A DNA stretch of 64,000 bases. It comes from Falsiroseomonas stagni DSM 19981. GTDB lineage: Bacteria; Pseudomonadota; Alphaproteobacteria; Acetobacterales; Acetobacteraceae. The notes below the pieces were generated by a model. The model made no database searches, had not been told where the DNA came from, and saw nothing but the letters and a program-made list of their open reading frames with translations. Positions within the stretch are counted from its first letter, which is position 1. Every line of letters starts with the position of its first letter. The DNA lies in the NCBI RefSeq assembly GCF_900114315.1, contig NZ_FOSQ01000001.1, positions 846,202 to 910,201 on the forward strand, given 5' to 3'. A program made the position numbers and the translations under genes. Shown in pieces: positions 1 to 9,134 of the stretch.

Positions 1-1
1 C

Positions 2-1045
2 GCACTGAAGACCTATCTCGGCCCGCTGAGCCTGCTGCACTGGATCAATGACGGGCTGATGGCGGTGTTCTTCCTGTTCGTCGGCCTCGAGATCAAGCGG
101 GAGGTGCTGGACGGGCAGCTGGCCACCTGGTCCCGCCGCGCCCTGCCGGGCCTGGCGGCGGCGGGGGGCATGGCGGTGCCGGCGGCGATCTACCTGTCCT
201 TCACCTGGCAGGATCCGGTGCTGCGGGCGGGCTGGGCGATTCCGGCGGCGACGGACATCGCCTTCGCGCTCGGCGTGCTGTCGCTGCTGGGGAAGCGGGT
301 GCCGGCGTCGCTGAAGGTGTTCCTGGCGGCGCTGGCGATCCTGGACGACCTCGGCGCGGTGACGATCATCGCGCTGTTCTACACGGCGTCGCTGTCGCTG
401 GTGGATCTGGCCCTGGCGGCGGCGGTGCTGGCCGGGCTGGCCGTGATGAACCGGATGGGGGTGCTGCGGCTGCTGCCCTATCTGCTGCTGGGGGCGCTGC
501 TGTGGTTCTTCGTGCTGCGATCCGGGGTGCATGCCACCATCGCGGGCGTGCTGCTGGCGCTGACCATCCCGCTGCGCATGAAGCCGGGGGCGACGGAGGA
601 CCTGGCGCAGTCGCCGCTGCACCGGCTGGAACACGGGCTGCACCATGCCGTCGCCTTCGTCGTCGTGCCCATCTTCGGCTTCGCCAATGCGGGCGTGGCG
701 CTGACGGGGCTGGGCTGGGGGGTGCTGGCGGAGCCGCTGACGCTGGGCGTCTCGCTCGGCCTGGTGGTGGGCAAGGTGGTGGGGGTGCTGGGCGCTTCGG
801 TGATCGCCATCCGGCTGGGGCTGGCGACGCTGCCGGCGGGCGCGACCTGGCCTCAGATGGCCGGGATCGCGCTGATCTGCGGCATCGGCTTCACGATGAG
901 CCTGTTCATCGGGATGCTGGCCTTCCCCGGCAACGCCGCGCTGCAGGATGGCGTGAAGATCGGCATCCTGCTGGGGTCGCTGGTGGCGGGGGTGCTGGGC
1001 TGGCTGGTGCTGCGGGTCGCGCCCGGACGGGCGCGCGGGGCATAG
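2..1045 (+). CDS. nhaA: Na+/H+ antiporter NhaA (5' end outside window)
   Basis: Inner-membrane Na+/H+ antiporter that exports sodium in exchange for protons. The open frame runs in from the left edge (codon 1 at base 2), so the first tens of residues are missing and the ATG at 59 is internal. Hallmarks are the stretch [21 protein letters not shown], the unwound-helix signature [17 protein letters not shown], and the paired aspartates in [17 protein letters not shown] that bind the ion. About ten hydrophobic segments follow to the C-terminus, with the late signature [12 protein letters not shown]. The stop codon lies inside the first unit of a 28-bp tandem repeat, so the last residues (GRARGA) are encoded by repeat DNA. 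The next gene converges from the minus strand. Confidence 0.95.
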   Translation, partial: ALKTYLGPLSLLHWINDGLMAVFFLFVGLEIKREVLDGQLATWSRRALPGLAAAGGMAVPAAIYLSFTWQDPVLRAGWAIPAATDIAFALGVLSLLGKRVPASLKVFLAALAILDDLGAVTIIALFYTASLSLVDLALAAAVLAGLAVMNRMGVLRLLPYLLLGALLWFFVLRSGVHATIAGVLLALTIPLRMKPGATEDLAQSPLHRLEHGLHHAVAFVVVPIFGFANAGVALTGLGWGVLAEPLTLGVSLGLVVGKVVGVLGASVIAIRLGLATLPAGATWPQMAGIALICGIGFTMSLFIGMLAFPGNAALQDGVKIGILLGSLVAGVLGWLVLRVAPGRARGA

Positions 1046-1120
1046 CCCGCCCGGACGGGCGCGCGGGGCATAGCCCGCCCGGACGGGCGCGCGGGGCGTA
1101 GTCGCGCCCGGTCGGGCGCG
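1020..1120. repeat. 28-bp GC-rich tandem repeat at nhaA 3' end, with hairpins
   Basis: Three near-identical 28-bp units (1020-1047, 1048-1075, 1076-1103; the third has two changes near its end) and a partial, diverged fourth unit. Each unit carries the self-complementary core GCCCGGACGGGC. The terminal piece, around 1103-1120, is an 8-bp-arm palindrome with a 2-nt centre (CGCGCCCG and CGGGCGCG). The array lies between convergent nhaA and the chemoreceptor gene, so it may act as a factor-dependent bidirectional terminator. No T-run is present. The nhaA stop codon TAG belongs to the repeat unit. Confidence 0.85.
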
Positions 1121-1134
1121 ACCCGCCTGAGGGG

Positions 1135-3213
1135 TCACGCCGCCCGGCGGATTTCCGCCAGGAAGCCATCGACCTTGGCGCGCAGCACATCGGCCTGGCG
1201 GGACAGGCCGGCGGAGGCGTCGCGCAGCCCGGCGCTGGCGGCGTAGGACGCTTCCGCCCCCTCCCGCGCCTGCGCGGTCTGGCTGGTGAGTTCCTGCGTG
1301 CTGGCGGCGGTTTCCGCGATGGCGCGGCCGATTTCCTGCGTGGCCGCGGACTGCTGTTCGGCGGCGGCGGCCACCTGGGTGGCGATCGAGGAGAGTTCCT
1401 CGATCGTCTGGCCGATGCCGCGAATGGCGGCGACGGCGCGGCTGGTTTCCGCCTGCATGGCGGCGATCTGGGTGCTGATCTGCTCCGTCGCCGTCGCGGT
1501 CTGGGCGGCCAGCGCCTTCACTTCCCCGGCCACCACGGCGAAGCCCTTGCCGGCATCGCCGGCGCGCGCGGCCTCGATCGTCGCATTGAGGGCGAGCAGG
1601 TTGGTCTGGCCGGCGATGGAGTTGATCAGGCCGATCACGTCGCCGATGCGGCTGGCGACATCGGCCAGGCCGGCGACCGCCTGGTTGCTCTCCTGCGCGT
1701 CGCGGGAGGCCTGCTGGGCGAGCCTGGCGGATTGCGTCACCTGCTGAGCGACCTCCGCGATGCTGGCGGAGAGTTCCTCCGCGGAGTTGGCGACGGTCTG
1801 GGTGTGGCTGGCGGTGGTGTCCACGGCGCGGGTCATGGCATCGGCCTGGGCGCGGGCGCCGGAGGCCGCTTCGCTCATCCGTCCCGCCGTCTCATCGAGT
1901 GGCGCGGCGGCACCGGCGACGGCGCCGAGCACATCGGCCACCTCCGCCTCGAACCGCCGGACCAGGGCGGCGGTGGCGTCGGCGCGGGCGGCCTTGGCCT
2001 GCTGTTCGGCGGCGGCCTCCGCGGCGATGCGGACGGATTCCAGGGCGTTGCGGCGCAGCACCTCCACCGCCCCGGCCATGGCGCCGATCTCATCCGCGCG
2101 GGCCTGGTCGGGGACGGTGATGTCGTTCTCCCCCTGCGCCAGGCGCTGGACCACGCCGGTCAGGCGCTCCACCGGCACCACCACGCGGCGCACCAGCAGC
2201 AGGCCCAGCGCCGCCAGGACCAGGCCGACGAAGAGCGCGGTGGACAGCACGATGGCGAGCAGCGTGTCGGCGCGGCTTTCCGCCGCCACGGCCTGGGCCG
2301 TGGCTTCCGCCAGCGCGGCGTCGCGCACCTGCAGCAGGACCTGGAGGCCGGGGGTGGCGAATTCCGTGAACTGCGCGGGGGTCATGGGGTAGGCGGCGCC
2401 GGCACGACCGGCATCGATCAGCACCTGGGTCTGGCGCGTGATGTCGCCGAAGTAGCGGGCCTCCACCGCCGTGATGGCGGCGGTCAGGCGGGGCGTGTCG
2501 TCGATCAGCCCGGCCACCATCTTCACCCGCGCCCAGGTCGCATCGACCAGGCGCGATGCGCCGGAGACGGTATCGAGCTCGGCCGGCGTCATGGCGCGGC
2601 CGCTGTTCAGCGCGGTGGCGATGGCGACGATGCGGCGGCTGGCCTGGTCCCGCAGGTCCCAGGTGAGTCGAGCCACCAGCATCAGGTCGCCGAGCGAGCC
2701 GTCGGTGCGGGTCAGCGCGCGGTGGCTGTCATCCAGTGCGGCGGTGACCAGGCCCAGCACCTGGTCATAGACCGCCTGCGGCCGACCGCGGATGGCGGGG
2801 TCCCGCTGCGCCAGCGGCAACACCGCGGCCGGATCCATCGCCTGGCGGAGTTGCCGCAGGGTCGGGATGGCGGCTTCCAGGCGCTCCGCATGGGCGCCGC
2901 CGGTGCCGGAGGCGCGCAGGCTGGCGATGGTTGTCGCGAGCGCCGCATCGGTATCCGCCTTGATGACCGTCAGGCGGGCGATCGTGTCGGCCTCCGCGGC
3001 GTTGGAGGCATTCATGCGGATCACATAGTTGCCGCGCTCGATCACCAGGCGCTCCGTCAGGCGCATCAGGGTGGCGGCGGCTTCGGTGGTGCGGACGGCG
3101 TCGGCCGCGGCGCTGCTGGTCCGCCACTGCTCCAGCCCGGCGATGGTGGCAATGCCGCCGCCAAGGCCGGCGATCCCGAGCATGACGAGCGAGAAGAGGA
3201 CCTTGATGCGCAT
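1135..3213 (-). CDS. Methyl-accepting chemotaxis protein
   Basis: Transmembrane chemoreceptor of 692 aa that controls CheA kinase activity. The start is the ATG at 3213 followed by a positively charged residue and a hydrophobic helix (residues 4-26); the longer frame upstream is not protein-like. A mostly helical periplasmic sensor region fills residues 27-316, with TM2 at about 317-341, HAMP at 342-395, and a coiled-coil signalling domain at about 440-690. The signalling tip reads [19 protein letters not shown], preceded by [20 protein letters not shown]. No che genes are adjacent, so it is an orphan receptor. The ligand cannot be deduced. The C-terminus lacks a CheR-binding pentapeptide. 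Confidence 0.93.
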   Translation of the reverse strand: MRIKVLFSLVMLGIAGLGGGIATIAGLEQWRTSSAAADAVRTTEAAATLMRLTERLVIERGNYVIRMNASNAAEADTIARLTVIKADTDAALATTIASLRASGTGGAHAERLEAAIPTLRQLRQAMDPAAVLPLAQRDPAIRGRPQAVYDQVLGLVTAALDDSHRALTRTDGSLGDLMLVARLTWDLRDQASRRIVAIATALNSGRAMTPAELDTVSGASRLVDATWARVKMVAGLIDDTPRLTAAITAVEARYFGDITRQTQVLIDAGRAGAAYPMTPAQFTEFATPGLQVLLQVRDAALAEATAQAVAAESRADTLLAIVLSTALFVGLVLAALGLLLVRRVVVPVERLTGVVQRLAQGENDITVPDQARADEIGAMAGAVEVLRRNALESVRIAAEAAAEQQAKAARADATAALVRRFEAEVADVLGAVAGAAAPLDETAGRMSEAASGARAQADAMTRAVDTTASHTQTVANSAEELSASIAEVAQQVTQSARLAQQASRDAQESNQAVAGLADVASRIGDVIGLINSIAGQTNLLALNATIEAARAGDAGKGFAVVAGEVKALAAQTATATEQISTQIAAMQAETSRAVAAIRGIGQTIEELSSIATQVAAAAEQQSAATQEIGRAIAETAASTQELTSQTAQAREGAEASYAASAGLRDASAGLSRQADVLRAKVDGFLAEIRRAA

Positions 3214-3310
3214 GGGACATCCATCGGTAGCCGAGGACACGTCTCTACCGGTGGTGGCATTGCCGAATTCATAATCGCGGCCAGCGTAGGCCCCGCGCGG
3301 GGGCCGGGCA

Positions 3311-3763
3311 TCAGCCGCCGGACATCCGCCGCACCATTTCCTCCACCGATACCTCCTCCACCCGGCTGGCCAGGTGCCAGCGATGGCCGAAGGGGTCGAG
3401 CAGCGTGCCCACGCGGTCGCCAAAGGGCTGGTCGGCGGGGGGCCGTTCCTCCCGCGCCCCGGCGTCGAGCGCGCGGGCGAAGGCGGCGTCCACATCCCCG
3501 ACATAGAGCATGAGGGAGACGGCGGTGCCGCCGAAATGGCCGGGGGCGAAGGCGCCGTAATCCGCCGCTTCCTCCCCCACCATCACCACGCTGCCGCCGA
3601 TCCTGATCTCCCCATGCATCACGGCGCCGTCGTCGCGGGGGATGCGCATGATCTCCTCCGCCCCCAGCACCGCCACGTACCAGGCCAGCGCGCGCGCCGC
3701 GTCCTTGACGCAGAGATAGGGGGAGATGCGGGGATAGTCGGCGGGGATGGGCTGCACGGACAT
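3311..3763 (-). CDS. VOC-family (glyoxalase/bleomycin-resistance-like) protein
   Basis: Protein of 150 aa with the beta-alpha-beta-beta-beta VOC fold of the PhnB/YdcJ type: an N-terminal half starting [19 protein letters not shown], and a C-terminal half ending [14 protein letters not shown]. The ATG at 3763 is chosen because AGGAGGAA stands 4-5 nt before it; the frame extends upstream without a better signal. Such proteins bind metals or small hydrophobic ligands, or confer drug binding, and substrate cannot be inferred. The motif with DPFGHRW near the C-terminus is typical of the PhnB-like subgroup. It stands alone between the chemoreceptor and smc, all on the minus strand. Confidence 0.85.
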   Translation of the reverse strand: MSVQPIPADYPRISPYLCVKDAARALAWYVAVLGAEEIMRIPRDDGAVMHGEIRIGGSVVMVGEEAADYGAFAPGHFGGTAVSLMLYVGDVDAAFARALDAGAREERPPADQPFGDRVGTLLDPFGHRWHLASRVEEVSVEEMVRRMSGG

Positions 3764-3848
3764 GGCGGTTCCTCCTGGCGTCGTCGGAGGATGCGCGCCT
3801 GCGAGGCGGCATTTCAAGAACAATAAGGGAACATAATCGCGAGGCCGC

Positions 3849-6800
3849 TCAGGCCGGCGCGGCGCCGTCCACCAGCTCCACCGCCCGCTGCAGATCGACG
3901 CTCAGCAGGCGCGACACGCCGCGTTCCTGCATGGTCACGCCATAGAGGCGGTGCATCCGAGCCATCGTCAGGGGGTGGTGCGTCACGATCAGGAAGCGCG
4001 TGCCGCCGCCGCCTTCCTCCACGGGCTTCGCCATGATCTCCAGCAGGTCACACAGGCGCTCCACATTGGCGTCGTCCAGCGGCGCATCCACCTCGTCCAG
4101 CACGCAGACGGGGGCGGGGTTGCAGCGGAAGACGGCGAAGACGAGGGAGAGCGCCGTCAGCGCCTGTTCCCCGCCCGAGAGCAGGGCGAGGGAGGACAGC
4201 TTCTTGCCCGGCGGCTCCGCATAGATCTCAAGCCCCGCCTCCAGCGGATCGTCCGAGCCGACGAGGGCGAGATGCGCGCGGCCGCCGCCGAAGAGGCGGG
4301 TGAAGAGGCCGCGGAATTCGGAATCCACCTTGTCGAAGACCACGCGAAGGCGTTCCCGGCCCTCCCGGTTCAGATGGCCGATGGAGCCGCGGAGCTTGGC
4401 GATGGCGGTGGCGACTTCCTGCCGGTCCTGCTCGATCTTGGCGCGGGCGGCGTCGAGTTCGTTCAGCTCCACCTCGGCCCGCAGGTTCACGGGCCCCATC
4501 TCCTCCCGTTCCTTGGTCAGGCGATCGACCTTGCGGCGCGCCTTCTCCTCCGCCTGGTCGGTCAGCTCGCCGACCTCCTCCGGCAGATCGGGGTGGCCTT
4601 CGCCGAGGCGTTCGACGATCCGTTCCTCGACGGCGAGCGCGGCGGCCTCGGCCTGGGAGGCGGCGCCTTCGGTGCGGAGCTGCGCCTCTCGCGCCTGGGC
4701 GAAGGCGGCGTCGGCGGTGCGGCGGGCGAGGGCGGCTTCCCGGTCCTCGCGCTCGGCGGCCGTCAGGGTGGTGGCGGCGGCGGCGTGGGTGGCCTCGGCC
4801 TCCGCCAGGATACGGCCGGCGGCGGCGCGGCGGGCGGCGGCGGCTTCGGGGGCGTCGGACAGGGCTTCGCGTTCGGCCGCGGCTTCCGCGGCGCGGGCGG
4901 CGAGTTCGGCGCGGCGGGCGGCGGCTTCCGCGCGGCGGCGGGCCCATTCCTCCCGCTCCGGGCCGATGGCGGCCTGGCGGGTGGTGATGCGCGTGGCCTC
5001 GGCGGCCAGCATGGCGCGGGTGTCGCGGCAGCCGGCTTCGTTGGCCCGGGCATCCGCGAGCGCCGCGCGGGCCTGGTCCACGGCGGCCCGCAGCGCGGCG
5101 AGGTCCGGGGCGGCGGCGCGGGCTTCCTGCGCCTGGGCCAGCGCCTGGTCCGCCGCCTCCCGCTCCGCCGTCACGCGGGCGAGTTCGGGTTCCAGCGCGG
5201 CGAGGCGCGCGGCGGCTTCCGCCGCGCGGGCCTCCAGGCGGCGGGCGGCGTCGCGGGCGGCGGCCAGGCGCTGTTCGGCGCCACGGCGGGCATCGCGGGC
5301 GGCGGATTCGGCGCGGATGCGGGCCTGTTCGTCATTGGCGGCCAGCGTCCGCGCCTGGCGGGCGGCGGCGGCATCGGGGGCGGCGGCGCGGGCTTCCCGC
5401 GCGGCGGCCAGCGCCGCATTCGCGGCCTCCCGCTCCCGGTCCAGCCGCTCGATCTCCGGCGCCAGGGCGGCCAGGCGCTGCTCTGCCTGCTGGGCGCGGG
5501 CGGTGATGCGGTCGAGCGTCGTGGCGGCGGCGGCCTGGGCGCGTTCGGCCTGGGCGCGCGTCTCCCGCCGGGCGGCTTCCTCCGCGCGGGCATGGGTCTC
5601 GTCGGTGGCGGCCTGTTTGCGGGCCTCGGCGGCGGCGGCGGCGGCGGCCTCCGCCCGGTCCTGCCGGATGCCGGCGGCGCGGAGCGCGTTGCGCTGGGCG
5701 AGGCGGACGGCGCCGGGGGTGGGGGCGCCCGCCCGCAGGCAATGGCCATCCCAGCGCCAGACCGCGCCTTCCTCCGTCACCAGCGCCTGGCCCGGCTTGA
5801 GCAGCGCCATCAGCGCCGCGCCATCCAGCCCCTTGGGCAGCAGGCCGACCTGGGACAGGGCGCGGCCCAGCGCGGGTGGCGCCTCCACCAGGCGGGAGAG
5901 GGGGGTGGCGCCGGCGGGCAAAGCGGGCAGGGGATCGAGCGGCGGGAGGGCGCGCCAATGCTTCGGCGCCTCCTCCTCCAGCGCGGAGTCCAGCGCCTCC
6001 CCGATCGCGGCGCCCAGCGCGGCTTCCAGGCCGGGAGGGACGGTGATGCTGTCCAGCACGGGCGGCAGGGCGCTGCCGGCCTCCCGCGCGCGGAGCACTT
6101 CGGTCAGGGCCGCGGCCTCGGCGGCGGCGCGGGCGCGGGTGCCCTCGGCCTCGCTGGCGGCGGCGCGGGCCTGTTCGTGGCGGGACTGGGCGTTGGTGCG
6201 GGCGGCCTCCGCCCCTTCCAGCGCGCGGCGTGCGTCGGTGAGGGCGGCGGCGGTGCGCGCGGCCTCGGCGCGGGCGGCGTCGAGTTCCGCGGCGGGCACG
6301 GCGCTGGCGCGGGCCTGGTCGCGTTCGGCGGAGAGCCGGGCGTGCTGGTCGGCAGTGCGGCGCGCGGTCTGTTCCGCGGCCTGGAGGGCGTTGGTGGCGC
6401 GGGATTCCGCGGTTTCCGCTTCTGCCGCCGCGCGGCGGGCGGCTTCATGGGCGGCCTGGGCCTGCGCGCGGGCGGATTCGGCCGCCGCGAGGGCCTGCTC
6501 GGCCTCCGCCAGGGCCGATTCGGCTGATGTCACGGCAGTGGCGGCGGCGGCGCGGTCGGCATCCGGCACCATGGCGGCGCGGGCGGCGCGCGTGTCCTGG
6601 TCCAGCTTCGCCTGCGCCTGGGCGAGGCGGCTGGCGCGGGTGGCGGCTTCCTGCTCCGCCGTGGCCAGCGCGCCCGCGGCGGCGGCGGCCTCCGCGGCGG
6701 CTTCGGTGGCGCGGTCGGCGGCCTCGGCCGCGGCGGCGACGGCGGCAGTCGCCTGGGCTTCCAGGCTTTCCGCTTCCGCCGCGCGGGCGGGAAGGGCGGC

Positions 6801-7952
6801 CGCCATGGCGGCCAGTTCCTCGGCCTCCGCCAGCAGCCGGCTTTCGGCGGCGCCGGCATCGGCATCGACCCGGGCGGCGTGGTCCAGGTCCCGGGCCAGG
6901 GCGGCGTGGCGGGCCTCGGCGGCGGCCAGGGCTTCCCTTGCCCGGGCTTCCTCGGCGCCCAGCGTCTCCGCCTCCACGCGGCGGCGTTCGAGGGCGGTGC
7001 GGGCGGCGCCCTCGGCCTCCCGCGGGCCGGGCATGCCCTGTTCGGCGGCGAAGGCGCGGCGGGCGGCGGCCTCGGCCTGCGCTTCCGCATCGCCCGTCGC
7101 GCGCCTGGCATTGGCGAAGGCGTCGCGGGCGTGGGTGAGGGCGGCCTGGGCGCGGGCGCGGAGGATGGCGAGCCATTCGACCTCCGCCTGCCGCACCAGG
7201 CCGGAGATGTTGCGATAGCGCGCGGCCTGGCGGGCCTGGCGCTGCAGGTTCTGGCGGCCGGATTCCATCTGCCCGATCAGATCCTCGGCCCGGGCCAGAT
7301 TGTTCTCGGCCTGGCGGAGCTTGAGCTCGGCCTCGTGCTTGCGGGCGCGCAGCCCGGCGATTCCCGCCGCTTCCTCCAGCACGGCGCGGCGATCCTCGGG
7401 CTTCGCCTGGATCAGGGAGGAGACGCGGCCCTGGCTGACCATGGCGGAGGAGCGGGCGCCGGAGCCGATATCGGCGAACATGGTCTGCACGTCGCGGGCG
7501 CGCAGTTCGCGGCCATTGACGCGGAAGGAGGAGCCTTCGCCGCGCGCGATCTTGCGGACGATCTCAAGCTCCGCCGCTTCGGCGTTGGGCGGCGGCGCGA
7601 GGCCGGCGGCTTCCTCCAGGGAGAGGGTGACTTCCGCCAAATTGCGGCCCGGGCGGGTGGCGGTGCCAGCGAAGATGACGTCGTCCATCTCCCCGCCCCG
7701 CATGGAGCGGGCATTGGTCTCGCCCATCGCCCAGCGGAGGGCCTCGACCACATTGGACTTGCCGCAGCCATTGGGGCCGACGATGCCGGTCAGGCCGGGC
7801 ATCACCTCCACCACCGTGGGCTCCGCGAAGGATTTGAAGCCGGCGATGCGCAGCCGAGTCAGCCGCGCATGGCGCGCGGCCTCGGCCTGCGCCTCGGTCC
7901 GCGCGGGGTCCTCCGGCGGGGTGCCCTCCGCCTCGGGGGTCACGGCCTCCAT
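3849..7952 (-). CDS. smc: Chromosome segregation protein SMC
   Basis: Structural maintenance of chromosomes ATPase, 1367 aa, which forms the long-armed dimer that organises replicated DNA with ScpA/ScpB. The N-terminal head has Walker A GPNGCGKSN at residues 59-67 and KSFAEPTVVEV just before it. Long alanine-rich coiled coils flank a hinge near the middle of the protein (about residues 620-740, where the sequence returns to a mixed globular composition). The C-terminal head has the signature LLSGGEQALTALSLVFAVF and Walker B CVLDEVDAPLDDANVERL. It is longer than the usual 1150-1200 aa, apparently through expansion of the Ala/Arg/Glu arms and an acidic N-terminal tail of about 30 residues. The ATG at 7952 is the only reasonable start. 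The DsbA-like gene lies 21 bp upstream on the same strand. Confidence 0.97.
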   Translation of the reverse strand: MEAVTPEAEGTPPEDPARTEAQAEAARHARLTRLRIAGFKSFAEPTVVEVMPGLTGIVGPNGCGKSNVVEALRWAMGETNARSMRGGEMDDVIFAGTATRPGRNLAEVTLSLEEAAGLAPPPNAEAAELEIVRKIARGEGSSFRVNGRELRARDVQTMFADIGSGARSSAMVSQGRVSSLIQAKPEDRRAVLEEAAGIAGLRARKHEAELKLRQAENNLARAEDLIGQMESGRQNLQRQARQAARYRNISGLVRQAEVEWLAILRARAQAALTHARDAFANARRATGDAEAQAEAAARRAFAAEQGMPGPREAEGAARTALERRRVEAETLGAEEARAREALAAAEARHAALARDLDHAARVDADAGAAESRLLAEAEELAAMAAALPARAAEAESLEAQATAAVAAAAEAADRATEAAAEAAAAAGALATAEQEAATRASRLAQAQAKLDQDTRAARAAMVPDADRAAAATAVTSAESALAEAEQALAAAESARAQAQAAHEAARRAAAEAETAESRATNALQAAEQTARRTADQHARLSAERDQARASAVPAAELDAARAEAARTAAALTDARRALEGAEAARTNAQSRHEQARAAASEAEGTRARAAAEAAALTEVLRAREAGSALPPVLDSITVPPGLEAALGAAIGEALDSALEEEAPKHWRALPPLDPLPALPAGATPLSRLVEAPPALGRALSQVGLLPKGLDGAALMALLKPGQALVTEEGAVWRWDGHCLRAGAPTPGAVRLAQRNALRAAGIRQDRAEAAAAAAAEARKQAATDETHARAEEAARRETRAQAERAQAAAATTLDRITARAQQAEQRLAALAPEIERLDREREAANAALAAAREARAAAPDAAAARQARTLAANDEQARIRAESAARDARRGAEQRLAAARDAARRLEARAAEAAARLAALEPELARVTAEREAADQALAQAQEARAAAPDLAALRAAVDQARAALADARANEAGCRDTRAMLAAEATRITTRQAAIGPEREEWARRRAEAAARRAELAARAAEAAAEREALSDAPEAAAARRAAAGRILAEAEATHAAAATTLTAAEREDREAALARRTADAAFAQAREAQLRTEGAASQAEAAALAVEERIVERLGEGHPDLPEEVGELTDQAEEKARRKVDRLTKEREEMGPVNLRAEVELNELDAARAKIEQDRQEVATAIAKLRGSIGHLNREGRERLRVVFDKVDSEFRGLFTRLFGGGRAHLALVGSDDPLEAGLEIYAEPPGKKLSSLALLSGGEQALTALSLVFAVFRCNPAPVCVLDEVDAPLDDANVERLCDLLEIMAKPVEEGGGGTRFLIVTHHPLTMARMHRLYGVTMQERGVSRLLSVDLQRAVELVDGAAPA

Positions 7953-7973
7953 GCGCTGTGGCCCCGGCCGGCC

Positions 7974-8609
7974 TTACCGGATCTCGGCGACCAGGGCGGC
8001 GAAGCGGTCGAAGGCCATGTTGCCGGGGACCGTGCGGTTCCCGAAGACGAAGGTCGGCGTGGAGTTCACATTGTGCTGCTGCTGGCCGGCGACGCGCTGT
8101 TCCAGGATGCCGCGCGCCAGGGCCTGGTTGCCGATGGCCTCGTCGAACTGGGCGCGGGTCATGCCGGCGATGGCGGCGATCTTGAACAGTTCCTCCTGCG
8201 TGTTGGCGCCGCGGGCGAAGGCCCAGCGATCCTGCTGCTGCAACAGGGTGGAGACAAAGGGCTCGTAGCGTTCCGCCGGCAGGCTGCGGGCGACCTGGGC
8301 GGCGGCCAGCGCCACGGCATCGAGGGGGAAGTCGCGGAAGACGATGCGGACGCGGCCGGTATCCACCAGTTCGCGCTTCACGCGCGGCATGGTGTCCTTG
8401 TGGAAGGACGCGCAATGGCCGCAGGTCAGGGAGAAGTATTCGATGACGGTGGGCGCGCCGGCGCGGCCGATGCTGCGTTCCGTCATGCGGGGATCATCGG
8501 CGGCCAGCGGTGCCGGGGCGGCGGGGGCCTGGGCCAGGGCGGCGCCCGCGAAGGGCAGGCCGAGGGGGAGGCCAGCGGCGAAGGCGAGGAGCGAACGGCG
8601 GTCGGTCAT
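7974..8609 (-). CDS. DsbA-family thioredoxin-fold protein, periplasmic
   Basis: Secreted thiol-disulfide oxidoreductase of 211 aa. The ATG at 8609 has CGGAG 9 nt upstream and starts an RR-containing signal peptide (TDRRSLLAFAAGLP, cleavage near ALAQA). The active site is FSLTCGHCASFH, with cysteines 63 and 66 in a CGHC arrangement. A cis-Pro loop reads VNSTPTFVFGN near residue 185. The inserted helical domain between them places it with the DsbA/DSBA-like Com1 group rather than plain thioredoxins. It lies between dciA and smc, an order I recall from other alphaproteobacteria, and probably shares their transcript. Partner proteins are unknown; a DsbD/ScsB-like reductase is encoded at 41.0-43.1 kb. 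Confidence 0.9.
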   Translation of the reverse strand: MTDRRSLLAFAAGLPLGLPFAGAALAQAPAAPAPLAADDPRMTERSIGRAGAPTVIEYFSLTCGHCASFHKDTMPRVKRELVDTGRVRIVFRDFPLDAVALAAAQVARSLPAERYEPFVSTLLQQQDRWAFARGANTQEELFKIAAIAGMTRAQFDEAIGNQALARGILEQRVAGQQQHNVNSTPTFVFGNRTVPGNMAFDRFAALVAEIR

Positions 8610-8670
8610 CCGGGCAGACTCCGAGGACAGGCCCTGAAAGCGGGCGGGGGGCCGGGAATCCCCCGGCCAG

Positions 8671-9132
8671 TCATCGCTTCCGATAGACGCCAAGCGCCAG
8701 CTTTGCCAGTGCATCCCGCAACTCGCCCTCCGGCATGGCGGCGATGCGGGCTTCCAGCTCCGGCGGCAGGGCGACGGGTTTCGGGCGGGGGCGGGCGGGG
8801 GCGGCGCCGGCGGGGGCCTGCTGGACGAAGCGCAGGCGCTCCACCGCCGTCTTGCCGAGATGGGCGTTGATCCGGCCGATCAGTTCGGGGGCCAGGTGCT
8901 GCAATTCCATGGCCACCGGGCCGGAACAGCCGATCGTCAGGCTGCCGGCGGACAGGCGCAGCGGCTGCGTCACGGCGGACAGGGCCGGGCCGACCACATC
9001 GGGCCAGTCGGCCATCAACTGCGCGCCGGCGGGGCTGCGCTTGCGGAAGACGGGGCGCGCCAGGCGCGCGATCATGGAGCCCACGGGCAGGGGGCCTGTC
9101 GGGAATCGGCGGTCGCCCCCATCCTTCGCCAC
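8671..9132 (-). CDS. dciA: DciA-like DUF721 protein
   Basis: Protein of 153 aa related to DciA, the ancestral loader of the replicative helicase DnaB in bacteria that lack DnaC/DnaI. The DUF721 core begins at GPLPVGSMIARLARPVFRKR and continues through WPDVVGPALSAVTQPLRLS to a strand-helix section ending in LRFVQQ. A Pro/Arg linker and a short C-terminal helix follow. The GTG at 9132 is taken as start because the conserved N-terminal block begins upstream of the alternative ATG at 9075, and a GGGGG Shine-Dalgarno-like run sits 8 nt before it. The start codon is only 2 bp from the divergent mutY start. The symbol reflects family membership only. Confidence 0.85.
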   Translation of the reverse strand: MAKDGGDRRFPTGPLPVGSMIARLARPVFRKRSPAGAQLMADWPDVVGPALSAVTQPLRLSAGSLTIGCSGPVAMELQHLAPELIGRINAHLGKTAVERLRFVQQAPAGAAPARPRPKPVALPPELEARIAAMPEGELRDALAKLALGVYRKR

Positions 9133-9134
9133 GC

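Noticed and set aside
1020-1120. CRISPR-like array at the nhaA end
   Set aside because: Units are directly adjacent with no spacers and only three copies; it is a plain tandem repeat.
3951-7218. Long plus-strand ORFs of 858 and 972 aa opposite smc
   Set aside because: Both are Gly/Arg or Ala/Ser-biased translations antisense to a clear SMC gene, with no family motif. They result from the high GC content and third-position bias.
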